A DNA stretch of 64,000 nucleotides from Citrus sinensis (Eukaryota; Streptophyta; Magnoliopsida; Sapindales; Rutaceae): positions 27,567,501 to 27,631,500 of the forward strand of contig NC_068557.1 in assembly GCF_022201045.2 (NCBI RefSeq), given 5' to 3'. Shown here one piece after another: positions 1 to 11,568 of this stretch (position 1 is its first letter; each line of letters starts with the position of its first letter). Position numbers and translations under genes: made by a program. The notes below the pieces were generated by a model. It saw only the letters and a list, made by a program, of their open reading frames with translations, did no database searches and was not told the origin of the DNA.

Positions 1-30
1 CTAAGTTGCTTATCATTTAGTGACAATGCT

Positions 31-1720
31 TTATTTAAATTGAACTCGTTTGTGACCATGACCTCCATCAGCGTGTGATTTTCTAAGATTTTCAGATGTC
101 AAAATCGGGCAGGACTTGTAGGCTCTGGTTATCATGTTGTAAATCTGAACCAAGCTTGGAAGTTTTCCAGTTGGTTGATCTGTGCACATCAATCCAAGGC
201 CCAGTCCCTGTTCAGCTTGATCAAACATGTTTTCTGTCAGCATCATTCTCTCGTCAACAACCAGCTGCAAATTTTCAGGATAATGCATCCTGATATACTC
301 AATGAAACCAGCTTCGCCACGCTCAAATTCTTCAAGGGGCCTCCTGTTTGTTATCATCTCCAGAAGAAATAATCCGAACTTGTAAACATCTGAAATGTCA
401 GAAAATTTTCATGGATTTAGTTCACAATGCCATCTGAACAATGAAAAGAAACTTCAGGCTGATAGAAACCTACTTACATTTGGTGCTACGGTGTTGATAT
501 TCAATCTTGAACCTTGAAATCAAAGGCTCTAGATTGTCAGTTAACAAAACACTGCCTGTCCTGAGATCATAATCAACTTCAGGCCATTGCTCCTGCAAAT
601 AACACATAGCTTCAACAACTCCAATCAGAACTTTCAATCTGTGTTTCCATGAAGGAGCTGACTCTGATAGCCATAACTCTACGTTTCCACCATTTGTCCA
701 TTCTGTAACAATGGCTCTTGTTCTGCGACTGTTGTTCCAACCCAGTACTCGAATTAAATTCTTGTTCTGAAACTGAACAAGAAGCTTGCATTCCTCAACG
801 AATTCATCACGGATTTCCCTAGAAACATCACCCTTGTAAATCTCAATCTTAACTCGAGTACCATCTCTCAGGATTCCTTTATAAATTGCGGCTCCCTCAT
901 TCTTGCCCACCAAATTCTTCTTCGAAAACCCATTTGTTGCCGCCTTAAGCATCCATGTTGTAAACTTATGATTTCTCCTAAGCATTCTTGGTAAAAAATC
1001 AGGCCTTACAAAACACAACCAGCCCGTGCAACTTATCATAAGAATAACAAAGATTGGAAAACCAACCAACAGGATTACAGCTTTGATAGTGTAATTATGG
1101 TGCCCTGGAAAGAGACCTGAATGGAGAAAGCTCGAAGAGTTGAAACGTTGGAAAAACTTCGTATCCGAAACTTTCATCTCAGAGAAATGATTGTATGAAA
1201 GATTGAGAAAAGTAAGATTAGCAAGAACAGAGAAGCTTTCAACTGGGATGTCACCAGAAAGTTGATTGTAACTCAAATCAAGAGCCTGAATTTGAGTGCA
1301 CAATAGAACATCAATCGGGAAAGCACCCTTTAAAGAGTTGTTTGAAAGATCAATGGACATGATGCCTAGGGGACAGTACTTCCAAAAGAAGTTGAATGAT
1401 AAGTAAAGTGGTGTGATCTTGGGACGGCTTCGAAGGCCTATTTTGGGAAAGGATTCAACACAATTAGGATTCTTGGACTCGTTGCATAGATGGCTTGCGA
1501 CAATGGTGGATTTAAAGATTTCATTTAAGTCCATCGGGGATGAGGAGTTGCAGTATTTGAGAGATGGGTTGTGGATGCAGTTGTTCATGATTGTTGAGTT
1601 GAAATCTGGAGGTGGATGTAAGTTGTTGAGATCTTCTACAACTGTTGCTGAGAGTGTTGGAGATACTTGAAGTGATGAAATAATGAAGAAGATGTGTATA
1701 GTTTCAGAAATGGAAGCCAT
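31..1720 (-). CDS. LRR receptor-like pseudokinase, two coding exons
   Basis: Predicted plasma-membrane receptor-like protein of 533 aa. Coding exons are 1720-478 and 389-31, joined across a GTAAGT...CAG intron in phase 1; the joined frame reads through STKY-VYKFGLFLLE into the C-lobe. I start at the ATG at 1720 because it begins a signal peptide (MASISETIHIFF); the upstream in-frame ATG at 1894 would bury it. Order: signal peptide 1-25, cysteine-containing N-cap (about 48-90), two or three leucine-rich repeats (about 120-180, LDLSYNQLSGDIP), one transmembrane helix (about 212-236), kinase-like domain from about 255. Three catalytic motifs are degenerate: the VAVK lysine position is Glu293, HRD reads DYD, and DFG reads RFK (403-405). 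It is therefore probably a signalling scaffold rather than an active kinase. It resembles the CaMRLK/MEE62 group, but I name that group only tentatively. Confidence 0.85.
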
Positions 1721-2783
1721 GGCCAATGAGAAAGTTGATTTTCTTTCAGTGTTAAGTGTGTGGGTGTGTGTTTTTGTGTGCAAGTTAATAAATTGCTCAA
1801 GGTTGTGGAAGTTACGAGCAGTTGATAGTACATACGGTTTCAAATTCAGCAAGGAATTTCCATTGAAGTCTTCTTTAATTTCAAAAGCAATCATGTTTTT
1901 GTCCTTTGATGTTATTAAAAATCCATTCTAATAATCATATTTCTATCGGTGAACATATTCATGATTTGCTGATCCTACCTAAGTAATATTTTGACGGTGG
2001 ATAAAAAAAAAAGAAATATATTTTTACCGGGTCGTTGATTTGACTACTGTTTTATTTCTTTCTCCACAAGAAAGTTAGTTCAGAAAAAGTAGGGAAACTT
2101 AACTTAATACATAAAACATGGGATTAGAGTTGGTTCAATAAATATCAATTGGAACATAAAATCATCATGTGTCGATAAGCTATTGGCTCATGCGTTCTTT
2201 CTCCTGTTTATTGGCTTGTTCGCTTTTGAATTTTGCATAATTAATTAATAAATGAAAATGACATTTATGTACACAGTTGTGATTTCAATAATTGAAATTC
2301 AGTTGCTCCAAAAAAAAAATTGAAACTCAGAATTTAATCATCTTAGTTAGTTTAATTACATCGTATTGGCTCACAAAGATTTAGAACTGTCTAAATTCTG
2401 AAAATCAAGTAAAACGAAGAAATGATTGCGGTGATATGCTTGGTTTAAGCGCCACTCACTTACCAAGTTAAAATTAAGCAGTTAATTTTGGATGACATAC
2501 AAGAGCAATACTCAACAAATCATATTGCAATTTGCTAGACTATTGGAACACAGAAGTAAAAAACACTAATCCATTCCTTGGTTGAAAAAAAAAAATTACA
2601 AGAAAATAGTTAGATTAGTGCCTAGCTAAAAGCTACAGGTTAATTAACTTCCTAGCTAGCCAGGTCGTAAAATCTACGACCTGAAAAAACTACAGAAAAA
2701 AAAAAAGAAAAAGAAAATTAATGCGCAACAACAAAGTGATTAGTTTTAACTTTTAATACTGAAAATCAAATGCTGTACGTTAA
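1721..2783. other. Intergenic, pseudokinase promoter and bHLH 3' flank
   Basis: AT-rich sequence between the divergent ends of two minus-strand genes. It should hold the pseudokinase 5' leader and promoter and the bHLH 3' UTR. I see no convincing coding or repeat structure beyond short A-tracts. Confidence 0.5.
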
Positions 2784-3806
2784 TCATGAGTGACCCCCAA
2801 TGTTGGTTCTCAGCAACTGATCGATGCCCTGAAAAACCATAGGCTTCGATTGGATTTCAGGATCATTAGCCAGGGTTTCCACAAATTCTTTTGGGACCAA
2901 ACACTTGTCTTCTGAGTACAATTTCTCTTGGATTATTGGAGAAGCAAGAAGATTCTGTAGATCTTGTGCATGCATATGAAACGGTTCCTTCATTTCCTGC
3001 TGCATAATGTGATTAACAATAAGTAACTACCCCAAATGCCGAAAAATATCAAATTAAAAAGTTTAGCAAATAAATTAATTATATACCTGCTGCTTTGGTT
3101 GAATGAGTTGAAGAACCTTAACTTGTGCTTGCAAGAACTTGACATATTTAGAAGCAGCTTGGAACATCTCAGCAGTGTTCATTCTATGCCCTCCAGGAAT
3201 CAGCTTCCCAAGCTCCTGAGTCTTCTCAGTTATTCTCCTTCTCCTTTCTCTTGCGGCAATGCTCTGCACTGACAAGCTAGTTCCATTCGGCTTCTTCACA
3301 CTACTCTCAGGCTTCGGAGCTTGAAACTGTGTAACCGGAGCTGGAATTTCGGGGAGGAACTCGGGCATCAGTGGAGGATTTGGCACGTAGCCATAAAAGA
3401 AATTGGGTGCAAAATTTGAGTCACAGTGATGGCTCTTCTGCCGCTTTGGTAACTGGCAGGACTCCAAGTCTTCCGGGGGGAAGATTTCGGGAGAGAGTGA
3501 GATGAGGGCATCGGATGGAGACGAGAAGTAAGGGAGAAGATTTGTGTAGCTGTCTCCGTAAAAGAACTCATCAGGCGGCAAAAATGGATCGATAAAAGTA
3601 TCCGAAAACTCAAAGCAGCCGCCGCTGTTGTTGCCGAAACTGAAAAGGGTTTCATCCAGCAGCTGGGGAAGAACCACTTGTGCTTGTTGCTGCAGCTGCT
3701 GCGGCTGCTGCTGATGATGATGGAAGCTGCTGTTGCTGCTGTAGCTTAGCATATCTGAGGTGAGTTGCTGAAGCGACTCCCAGTTTGAGCAATAACTCAA
3801 GGCCAT
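2784..3806 (-). CDS. bHLH transcription factor, bHLH52/bHLH53-like
   Basis: Nuclear DNA-binding protein of about 311 aa from two coding exons, 3806-3087 and 2999-2784, joined in phase 0 (donor CAG|GTATAT). The acceptor lies in a CAGCAG repeat, so the second exon could also begin at 2996, one glutamine shorter. The N-terminal 50 residues are rich in Gln and Ser, followed by an acidic, aromatic middle (51-120). The bHLH domain spans about 181-234: basic part QSIAARERRRRI, helix 1, the loop LIPGGHRMNTAEM, helix 2 AASKYVKFLQAQVKVLQ. The C-terminal exon carries no named domain. The conserved E-box glutamate of the basic region is Ala, as in HEC/RHD6-type factors, so binding specificity may be non-canonical. 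Assignment to bHLH52/53 rests on this domain plus position beside Twinkle, patellin and BBE genes, as for Arabidopsis bHLH052. Confidence 0.85.
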
Positions 3807-3816
3807 TAGTTGAAAA

Positions 3817-3900
3817 CTGTAGAAAATAATTAATAAATAATAATATTGGATAAAATAAATATTTAAAAGACATGCGAAGAGAGAGATAGAGAGAGGGTAC
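3817..3900 (-). other. 5' UTR intron of the bHLH gene
   Basis: On the minus strand, CCAG|GTACC at 3901/3900 and TTCTACAG at 3817 bracket an 84-bp AT- and CT-rich intron ending 11 bases before the ATG. No coding sequence is interrupted. The evidence is splice consensus only. Confidence 0.55.
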
Positions 3901-4013
3901 CTGGAACAGAAGATATTGTGTTGTCTTGTCGTTGGTTTGTTTGTTATTGAATTGAAGAAGACTTTTGAAGTGAGAAGTGGAAGTTTTAATCAAACTGAAT
4001 AAACGATGGCAGT

Positions 4014-4021
4014 TTATTATA
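4014..4021 (-). promoter_or_regulatory. Probable TATA box of the bHLH gene
   Basis: The minus strand reads TATAATAA, followed downstream by the leader carrying the 5' UTR intron. Immediately upstream (4022-4041) is a CT/GA-rich tract typical of plant core promoters. Confidence 0.45.
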
Positions 4022-4041
4022 GAGAGAGAGTGAGAGAGAGA

Positions 4042-5754
4042 GACCGTGGGGAGTTTGGGTATTTGCGGAGAGAAAAGAGGGCGATTATCAATTATGTGAG
4101 TAACCACCTGCTGGTTATTCGGAATTCTGGGACACGTGGACAATTTTGGCGGGGTGTTTTATTGGAAACCGTTACTAGGTTTTGGCGGCTGCTTGGCGGT
4201 TATATAATGTATAAAATAATTATTGTGTGATTAACTTCCCCTAATTATTTGTTTAATAAGGAAAATTTATTGGTTAACCACCTACCGTTACTTTTTGGCT
4301 CTTGCCATATGTAAGGGGCAAATAATTTTTTTTTCTCTCAAAAATGTCATTAACTAGACCATAATCAACCGCCATTTGCTTTGCACAGCACATTAATTCA
4401 CCTTTTAATTTGTTAGTTATTAATTGTTATTTTTCTCTCTGATCCCCTTAATTATAAAAAAATCATATAAGTTGAATAATTTTCGTTTAATGAACACTGA
4501 TTTTCTGAATTCTCGAACTAGATCCCAGAGCCCAGAGAATGAAGATCATTGCTCTCTTCAATTTTGTTTCATTTTTTTCTTCTTTTTCACTTTTTGTCAT
4601 GGCTGCAAGCCAGCTGCAACGAATTAGATTTACCGAAAATAATTAACATCTAAAATACCATTAATTAATTAATAAATTCTTTACTTACCTGGACTTAAGA
4701 CTGAGTCAAACACCAGAGTCCGATTACATCGGTAAAATCTTTCATCTCATTCTTCTTCTATTATTATTATTATTAAATATAAATTAGACATCAAACTAGT
4801 TCAACTTTGTCATAGAGATGATTTAATTTTGCTTTAAATATTTTATATACGCATATATTATATAAATCATCCTACTTATATGATTTTTCATTCTCTAATC
4901 ATTCATCACTCAATGTTAATAAGAGATTCTGTTTGTTAAATTTATGAGTTCCACGAGTTCTTAATTTTTTATTTTTTCTCTTTAAATATGGGTGAGTAAG
5001 TTTAAATTGAACCTTTTACACTTTTCTTTTATAAATTTGAGTGGTTAGTCAAAATAAATTATTTGTAAATCACTTGTTAAGACGGGGGACAAATATGTTT
5101 AATTTAAAATATGGAGTATCTCCCTAAATAGTGATTGTAAATAATTGGATTTCATTAATTTAAGGGTTTTTTTTTGGCCCCCAACATAATTGCCAAAAAT
5201 TCCTTAATTTCTAGACACTTTCTCACTCCACTTTTGAGTCTTAATGCCTTGTAGAAGTATATTTATCTGTACATTGTGAAAGCCCTAGCGGAGGTTTGGA
5301 TGGTTAAACGAAATTAAAAATAGAGAAGAATAGAGCTTTTAACACCTATCTAAAATTTTTATAAACTTGCCCTATTAATTTTTTATTTTTATTTCCTAAA
5401 ATGCATCTAGTTTAATTTATAAAATATAATCTCATATATTCATTTTTTTTATTTATAAAATACATACAAAATTCTAAAATGTTAAACTATAAAATGGGGT
5501 GTGTATGAAATAGCCGTTAACAAAATAAATTATTTAGGTGTTTAATTGAATTTTTATTTCAAATAAGGAATTAATTAATAATTTCAATTGCAAGAGGATT
5601 TTTGAGAGGGTACGCAAAAGAAAAAGATTAGAAAAGAACAACGGGCCCATTGGAGGTGAAAAGCCTTTCACTTTCAATAAAGAACAAATATCCGACTCCG
5701 AGCAGTTGATAACATCACTGGTTTCCCCATTGAAGCCAACGAATCTAAAGAAAA
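4042..5754. other. Intergenic, divergent promoters
   Basis: AT-rich spacer between the minus-strand bHLH gene and the plus-strand Twinky-type gene, which are divergently transcribed. It must contain both upstream regions. No coding potential or clear mobile element was seen. Confidence 0.5.
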
Positions 5755-8700
5755 ATGCCGGTTAGGATAATGCAAACCGGTCACTTATCTCTAACCAACG
5801 GTCTCGCAACAACTTCGTCAGTAACAGTGCCCAGAAGATTAGGCCGCGTTTGGTCGCCCCTGCTGTCGTATCCCACTCACGTCACAGGCAATCCTTCCTT
5901 GCAATGTAATAATAAATTGTTTGCTTTGGTCGAATCTACAAAACTTAAAAGACAGTATGAAATATATATACAACTTATTTTTGTTGAAGGTAATAGTGAT
6001 GCGGAGAGTTTCGGAGAGCATAAGGATGATACTATTGACATCTCGAAGCTTACGGAAGTGAAGCAAAAATTGAAGCTTGTCGGAATAAATTGCGACGATT
6101 CTTGTATTCCGGGACGCTATGCTCACTTGTTATGCCCCAAGGCATTATCTTTATGCTTTTTTCAATATTAAAATTCCAATCTTTATAATATTGTTGTTGT
6201 TGTTTTGAGTGGAATGTTCGATGCTTTGGTGGTGTAGTGTAAAGGTGGTGGTCGGTCATTGGAGAGGAGTTTGTCTGTTCACATAATCCAAGATGGGTAA
6301 AGCTGCTAAGGCGTTTTCTTGTTTATTTGCGTTGAATCGTTTCGTGGGCGTTGGTTGATTGTTGGGTTGGTTGTTGTAGGGATTTTGCAATGTGGAGGTG
6401 TTTTCGAGTTGATTGTGGATGGGCAGGCCGGGTAAGAAATTGGAGAAATCCTAATTGGATTGAAATTGGATTGAAATTTATAATGTTTAGGAATATTTTA
6501 ATTGATTTGCATTTTACTTTAATTTGGTTGTATATTGAGACTCTTATTGTTTTGGGTATTGGTTACTTGAATTGTATTCCTAGTTTAGGTTAGGTTTCCT
6601 AGTCATATTAAGATAAGTTGTAGTTAATATAATTAAGTATCTTGTTTAGATTTTACAAGCTGACTTTTTTTTTTTATTATTTCTTTGGGAAAAACTCTGT
6701 TGTATTCTTGTTATTTCTATCTCAGGAGTATTCAAAGGTATCCTCTATCCATCACCATACATCTTTTATCCTTTTCTGCATTAGTTTCAGTTTGGTATTT
6801 TAATTCACTTTGTCTGCAGTACTGTTGTTTCTGCTGAAGCAAAAGGGTAAAAAAAAAAAAAAAAACTTTTTGGTCAATAAAGTTGACCAATACACTTAAA
6901 CTGCTTCTCCAAGAAGCAGTTGATTACTTAAAAGCAACTTTTACGAAAGCATATGCACCTTAGTATATTTCTTCTTTATGCATTCAAACTTGAATGATAC
7001 AAGAAAGTGTTACTTCCATTGAAGGGTTGTTCCAAAATAAACTCTCCTTTTGCCTAATATTGTTCTGAGCTTTTGTCCACCATAAAGTAAATTTACTAGT
7101 TGCTGTTCTCTATTATACAACTTCTGTGCCAGTTGATAACTTTGGTTGTAGGCCTTTGCAGGCAGCAACAAGATTAGAAAAGTTATGTCATCGAGACAAG
7201 TGGCAGAGAAGAGCTTAGGATTAGAACCACTGGGTGAGAAGGCATGTAGATCGGCTTCTTTTCTTTTATCTGTTTTAATTCAATTGCATGAGGTTTCTTT
7301 TTATTTTTCATGTTTCCCCCTTGCTAGATTATATCATTTACATCATATTGGAGGACTTCAAAAAGTATGTCCTTGTTTGGTGCGGATGATCATAATTAAG
7401 TATGTAAATTTGGTCTCTGTTTCAGTTAATTGCATACTTGGGCGAAAGAATGATATCTGAGGGAACTCTACAGAGAAATTCTGTCATGCAAAGACTTCAC
7501 GATCAGGTCTCTCTTCTCATTTGCAGTTACAAACCAGTGCTTATTTGATGGTCGAGTTGGCCTTGTGATTGTGGAAGAAACCTAGCTATAATAACTCTGT
7601 GTGCTAGAATGGATGCAATGAATATGCGGATATATCTGCCCTGTTCTTTTTTGGAGTACTCATGGGTCTGTAAATTTAGTTGGTAATCTAGCATTCATTT
7701 GTCAATTTCATTTTGAATCCCTAGGTTCATGGTTTATGGAGTTAATCTATTTTAATCTATTTACTATAGTTATATATTTACTCCATCTGCTCAAAACTAA
7801 GCTGCAAATATACAATTGGGTGATTGTATTAGTGGATGTCAAACGTGTGAAAATGCATTGTCTCCCTCTGTGAATGAAACGAAATGACTTCTTTTGACAT
7901 AAGATCTCTGTAGGCTTACTTTTATGCATACATTGGATTTTGTCTGTTTCGAAGTTAGATATTAACCATTTGAGTGTTTGCAATCTAATCCTCCTAACCC
8001 TATTGAGATTTTCTGTTACCAGGCCATAGCTTTCCCTTATTGGCATAATGGTGTGCTTGTTGGCTGCAAATACCGAAGTATGGAGAGAAAATTTCGGCAG
8101 GTATTTGTGCTATGTTTATCTCTGATTGACGAATAAGTAAATGTTGTTTATAAAATGATGGAATGACAGAGAAATAAGTGCGAAGAATCTGAATAGGACA
8201 AAACCACATGAAGCAGTACAATTATTGTTTTTTGGATTTGTTTAATGAATTTCAGAATGGAGTAAGATCACTAGTAATAATCTCCCAAACCTTAGATTGA
8301 TCGGATTCTCTCACACGTTGCAAGCTTTCTACAAACAATATCCCTGAAATCACTCATATGTTCTACATTGTGATCTGTTTCAACTCCTTTTGATGCTAAA
8401 TTTTGGGTGGCCCGGCTTTTGGTTTAGTCGTCCCCCCCACAAACCCCCCCCCACCAAAAAAAATGCCAGAGAGGGGATATTAATAACTTACAAGGATTTT
8501 AAAATTTTACATGTCAATGCAATGGAATGGTATATGCACCAGGAATTGTGCTAGAGATATATGCATCCATTTGGACACTATATGTTATTATTTTATAGAA
8601 TCTAGTCAACTATTTGGTGCAAGAAAAAATAAATTGACCGATGTTATTTGCTTTAGAAGATTATATCTCTTGTATCACTGTATGCTAATGAGTACTGACG

Positions 8701-10330
8701 AATTTCTTGATAGTAGATTAAAATGCCATTTTATTTCTGTTGTGCCTATTTTCCCATTGTAAAATGGAGTGTGGATGTGCTGTAATCTGAATTCTTGTTG
8801 GATTTATGCTTCTATTTCAGGAGAAGGGCACAGAAAAGTGGTTATATGGACTTGATGACATAAATGAAACTGCTGAAGTCATCATTGTACATACTGTGAT
8901 CATATTTTGGGTGCTTTTGCCCAATTTTTTAAAAATCTTTCTACTGATTTATACTATTTTGTTCCTGATTATAGGTTGAAGGTGAAATAGACAAGCTTTC
9001 AGTGGAGGAAGCGGGCTTTCAGAATTGCGTAAGTGTTCCTTCTGGAGCACCACCAAAAGTTTCTAACAGAGAATTACCACCACGGGAAAAGGTTTGTATT
9101 GGAACTTTCAATTCCTCCCCACCAGCCCCCTTTTTTGGCCAGCAAGTCACATAACAGTTCGTTGTTTATAGTATTATGTGCTTCCTATTTTTGAGATGTG
9201 AATTATTATTATCTCATCTCAATCTGGTCACTTGGCATCGCTTTTCGGGTACTGATTTACTTTTTCTTTTGTGTCTGTTGTGGGTAACAGGACACTGGTT
9301 ATCAGTATTTATGGAACTGCAAAGAGCATTTGGATAAGGTGTATGAAATTAATATTAATGTTTCTGCTTTTTTTTTTATTTTTTTAATAAATTTTACTTC
9401 ACAAAAATAAAGAAAGTAAGCCTACTAAAATAAATAAAGCTTGTAGGTTTCTCGCATTATTCTGGGAACTGATGCAGATACACCTGGCCATGCCTTGGCT
9501 GAAGAGCTAGCACGTCGACTTGGAAAAGACAGGTTTCAATTTGTTAACTAATTCCTTTGTCATAATGTAGTAATTGCATTCTTCTTGAGATTGGTTAATC
9601 AGTGAACATGAGCAAAATTATTTACGAGGCCTACTAGTCGCAGGTTTAGAGATGGGGTAGTTTTTGGCTTTTTGCTTCAAATGACAATAATGTGGGATTG
9701 TCTAGATTTTGATGGCTTAAAATCTTGACCTTGTTGAGACCCTTAATTTAGGCAGCATCATTGGCAATTGCAGGATCCCGCTGAGTTCTTTACGTCCTTG
9801 GACATTAAGATTGTGGTTTGCCGACCTATGTATGTTGGAATTCTCTCTTTACATTTTGTTTCTTTGGTTTTCAGATGCTGGCGTGTACGTTGGCCAAAGA
9901 AAGATGAGTTCAGTTACTTCAAAGATGCAAATGAGGTTTGATACTTGTTTCCACCCTTTTGCCTGTCATATTACCTTGGAAGAAGCAAAGATGTAACTTT
10001 TGGATGTAGTTAGCTAAATATATAAATCTGTCTCTGGGAATAGTTTTCTAAACGTACTTATCGTTACTGTCTCTACAATTATGCTTCTCCTTCGTGAGAA
10101 ATGCTTATCCATTACTCTTAGATAACTCAACTCCCTTCTTGGCAAGAGATAAGTCCTAGCATTACTTTAGTTTTTGTCACTGTACTATCAACCTCTGTGC
10201 TTATTACATATCTGGTTTGCTACCATAGGTTCTCAAGTGTTTGGGTCCGGGAGCTCTGAGGGAAGTGATTGAAAACGCAGAGTTATATCAGCTACATGTT
10301 TCGGAGGAAGCATTACAGTGTACAAAGTAA
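5755..10330 (+). CDS. Stand-alone Toprim primase-like protein (Twinky type)
   Basis: Helicase-less paralogue of the adjacent Twinkle gene; 408 aa from 12 coding exons: 5755-6141, 6238-6296, 6380-6431, 7152-7241, 7426-7506, 8023-8100, 8821-8886, 8975-9091, 9291-9338, 9447-9532, 9875-9935, 10229-10330. All junctions keep frame. A putative organelle-targeting N-terminus precedes a zinc-ribbon-like region (CPKC split by intron 1, then CFRVDC). The Toprim domain follows, with catalytic Glu in VEGE (272-275) and DxD at Asp335/Asp337 (TDADTPG). The protein ends 12 residues after ENAELYQ, where Twinkle enters the linker to its helicase; no Walker motif follows. Introns 1 and 4 need GC donors (AAG|GCATTA, AAG|GCATGT) where Twinkle has GT. 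The intact frame and catalytic residues argue for a functional gene. Likely role: priming or DNA binding in mitochondria or plastids; activity is unproven. Confidence 0.85.
6843..6945. repeat. Short inverted-repeat cluster in Twinky-type intron 3
   Basis: A long A-tract is followed by two small hairpins: TTGGTCAA paired with TTGACCAA, and CTGCTTCT paired with AGAAGCAG. It looks like a degraded MITE, but I cannot define its ends. Confidence 0.3.
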
Positions 10331-11568
10331 CAAGAAAAACACATCCATAGAAGTAGAGGGTTTCTTTTCTTGATCCAAGGAATTTTCTTGTAGCAAAATT
10401 TATAGCTGATTTACGTCTTTCAATTTAGTTTTGGGCTGTTAACCATACAGTATCTTCTGCTTCAAAGTGATTCTTCTGCATCAAAGTGGTCCTTTTAGCA
10501 GTACAAACCCTTTTTTTTTTGGGAGGGGGGTTATAAGTAGTAGCACATACAGTTGGTGATGATGAGTCCCAAGACCAGTAATTTTTAATATTACCAAGTC
10601 AACAACATCACAGACCGTGACAATATAATATATTTGTATCCAATCTCAAATTTCTATCATTACATGTTACAAAATCCAAATTTCGTGATAAAGGAGTGTC
10701 CAAATTTGCTGAATATAAATTTAACGGATTGTAATTTGATACTGAAGAAATATCATTATTCACTTTATATAGGCAGCCATTTCCAATTGAGTGGCGCTTT
10801 CATCACCCCTACTAAGAATAAATTTAGTCTAACTAAACTATCCATTTTTTTTTTCCTCTATCCAAATTCTTTAAACATAACCAGCGTTGAATAATTTTTT
10901 TCCCCCGCAAACTCTACGGTCATCAACAATGGCTTTTTTTTTTTTTTAAATAAGTCAACAATCAATTTAATTAATTTACAAGAACTTGCCTAATAATCCA
11001 TTTTTCTTCCTCCTTGCAAATTAAATTATATCAACATGCGAAGGCTTATAAACTAGAATTTCTTATTAATTTTAAACTAGAATATAAAATATGTTTAATT
11101 TAAATTAATTGTTGACATTCAATTCGTTCTCACTTATAATTTGAAAGGGTACTGAGGGGGTGTTAACAGTGCTTCTCTTTCCAATTTTACCCTCACATTG
11201 GGGCTTAGGGGCAGGGGGGACGATTAGTAATGATGGGGTTCATTTTTCATAGCTATTATTGGACCCAAGTAAAACTGGGCTAAGCAGATCTGTTCTCTTG
11301 AGCCCAATCCTAAAGTCCCCACACCCGGATCCGATAATAATAATAATTAAAAAAAAAAAAGGTATAAAACACAAAACTTCAATTTCGATACAGAGAAGAA
11401 AGAAATAAACCCTTAAACCCCAAAGGCTAAAGGCTAAAGGCTAAAACCTCGTTTCAATTTCTCATCCCTTCCCTATAATCCATCCCATTATTGAAGAAAG
11501 GAACAAAACAAGCAATACATGAGCGGAAACTGATACATTTCATTATAAGACTTACATTTGAAAGAGAG
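10331..11568. other. Intergenic between Twinky-type and Twinkle genes
   Basis: This 1.2-kb spacer contains no helicase exons, so the Twinky-type gene is really truncated rather than missing exons. The Twinkle leader near 11411-11450 has a threefold AAAGGCT heptamer repeat and a telo-box-like AAACCCTT. Confidence 0.5.
11363..11369 (+). promoter_or_regulatory. Probable TATA box of Twinkle
   Basis: TATAAAA lies about 200 bases before the ATG, just after an A-tract and before the purine- and pyrimidine-rich leader. Its position suits transcription from about 11395. Confidence 0.45.

Noticed and set aside
470-1894. Pseudokinase start at 1894.
   Set aside because: The ATG at 1720 starts directly at a signal peptide; the extra 58 residues look like a translated leader (Thr-His repeat from a GTGTGT tract).
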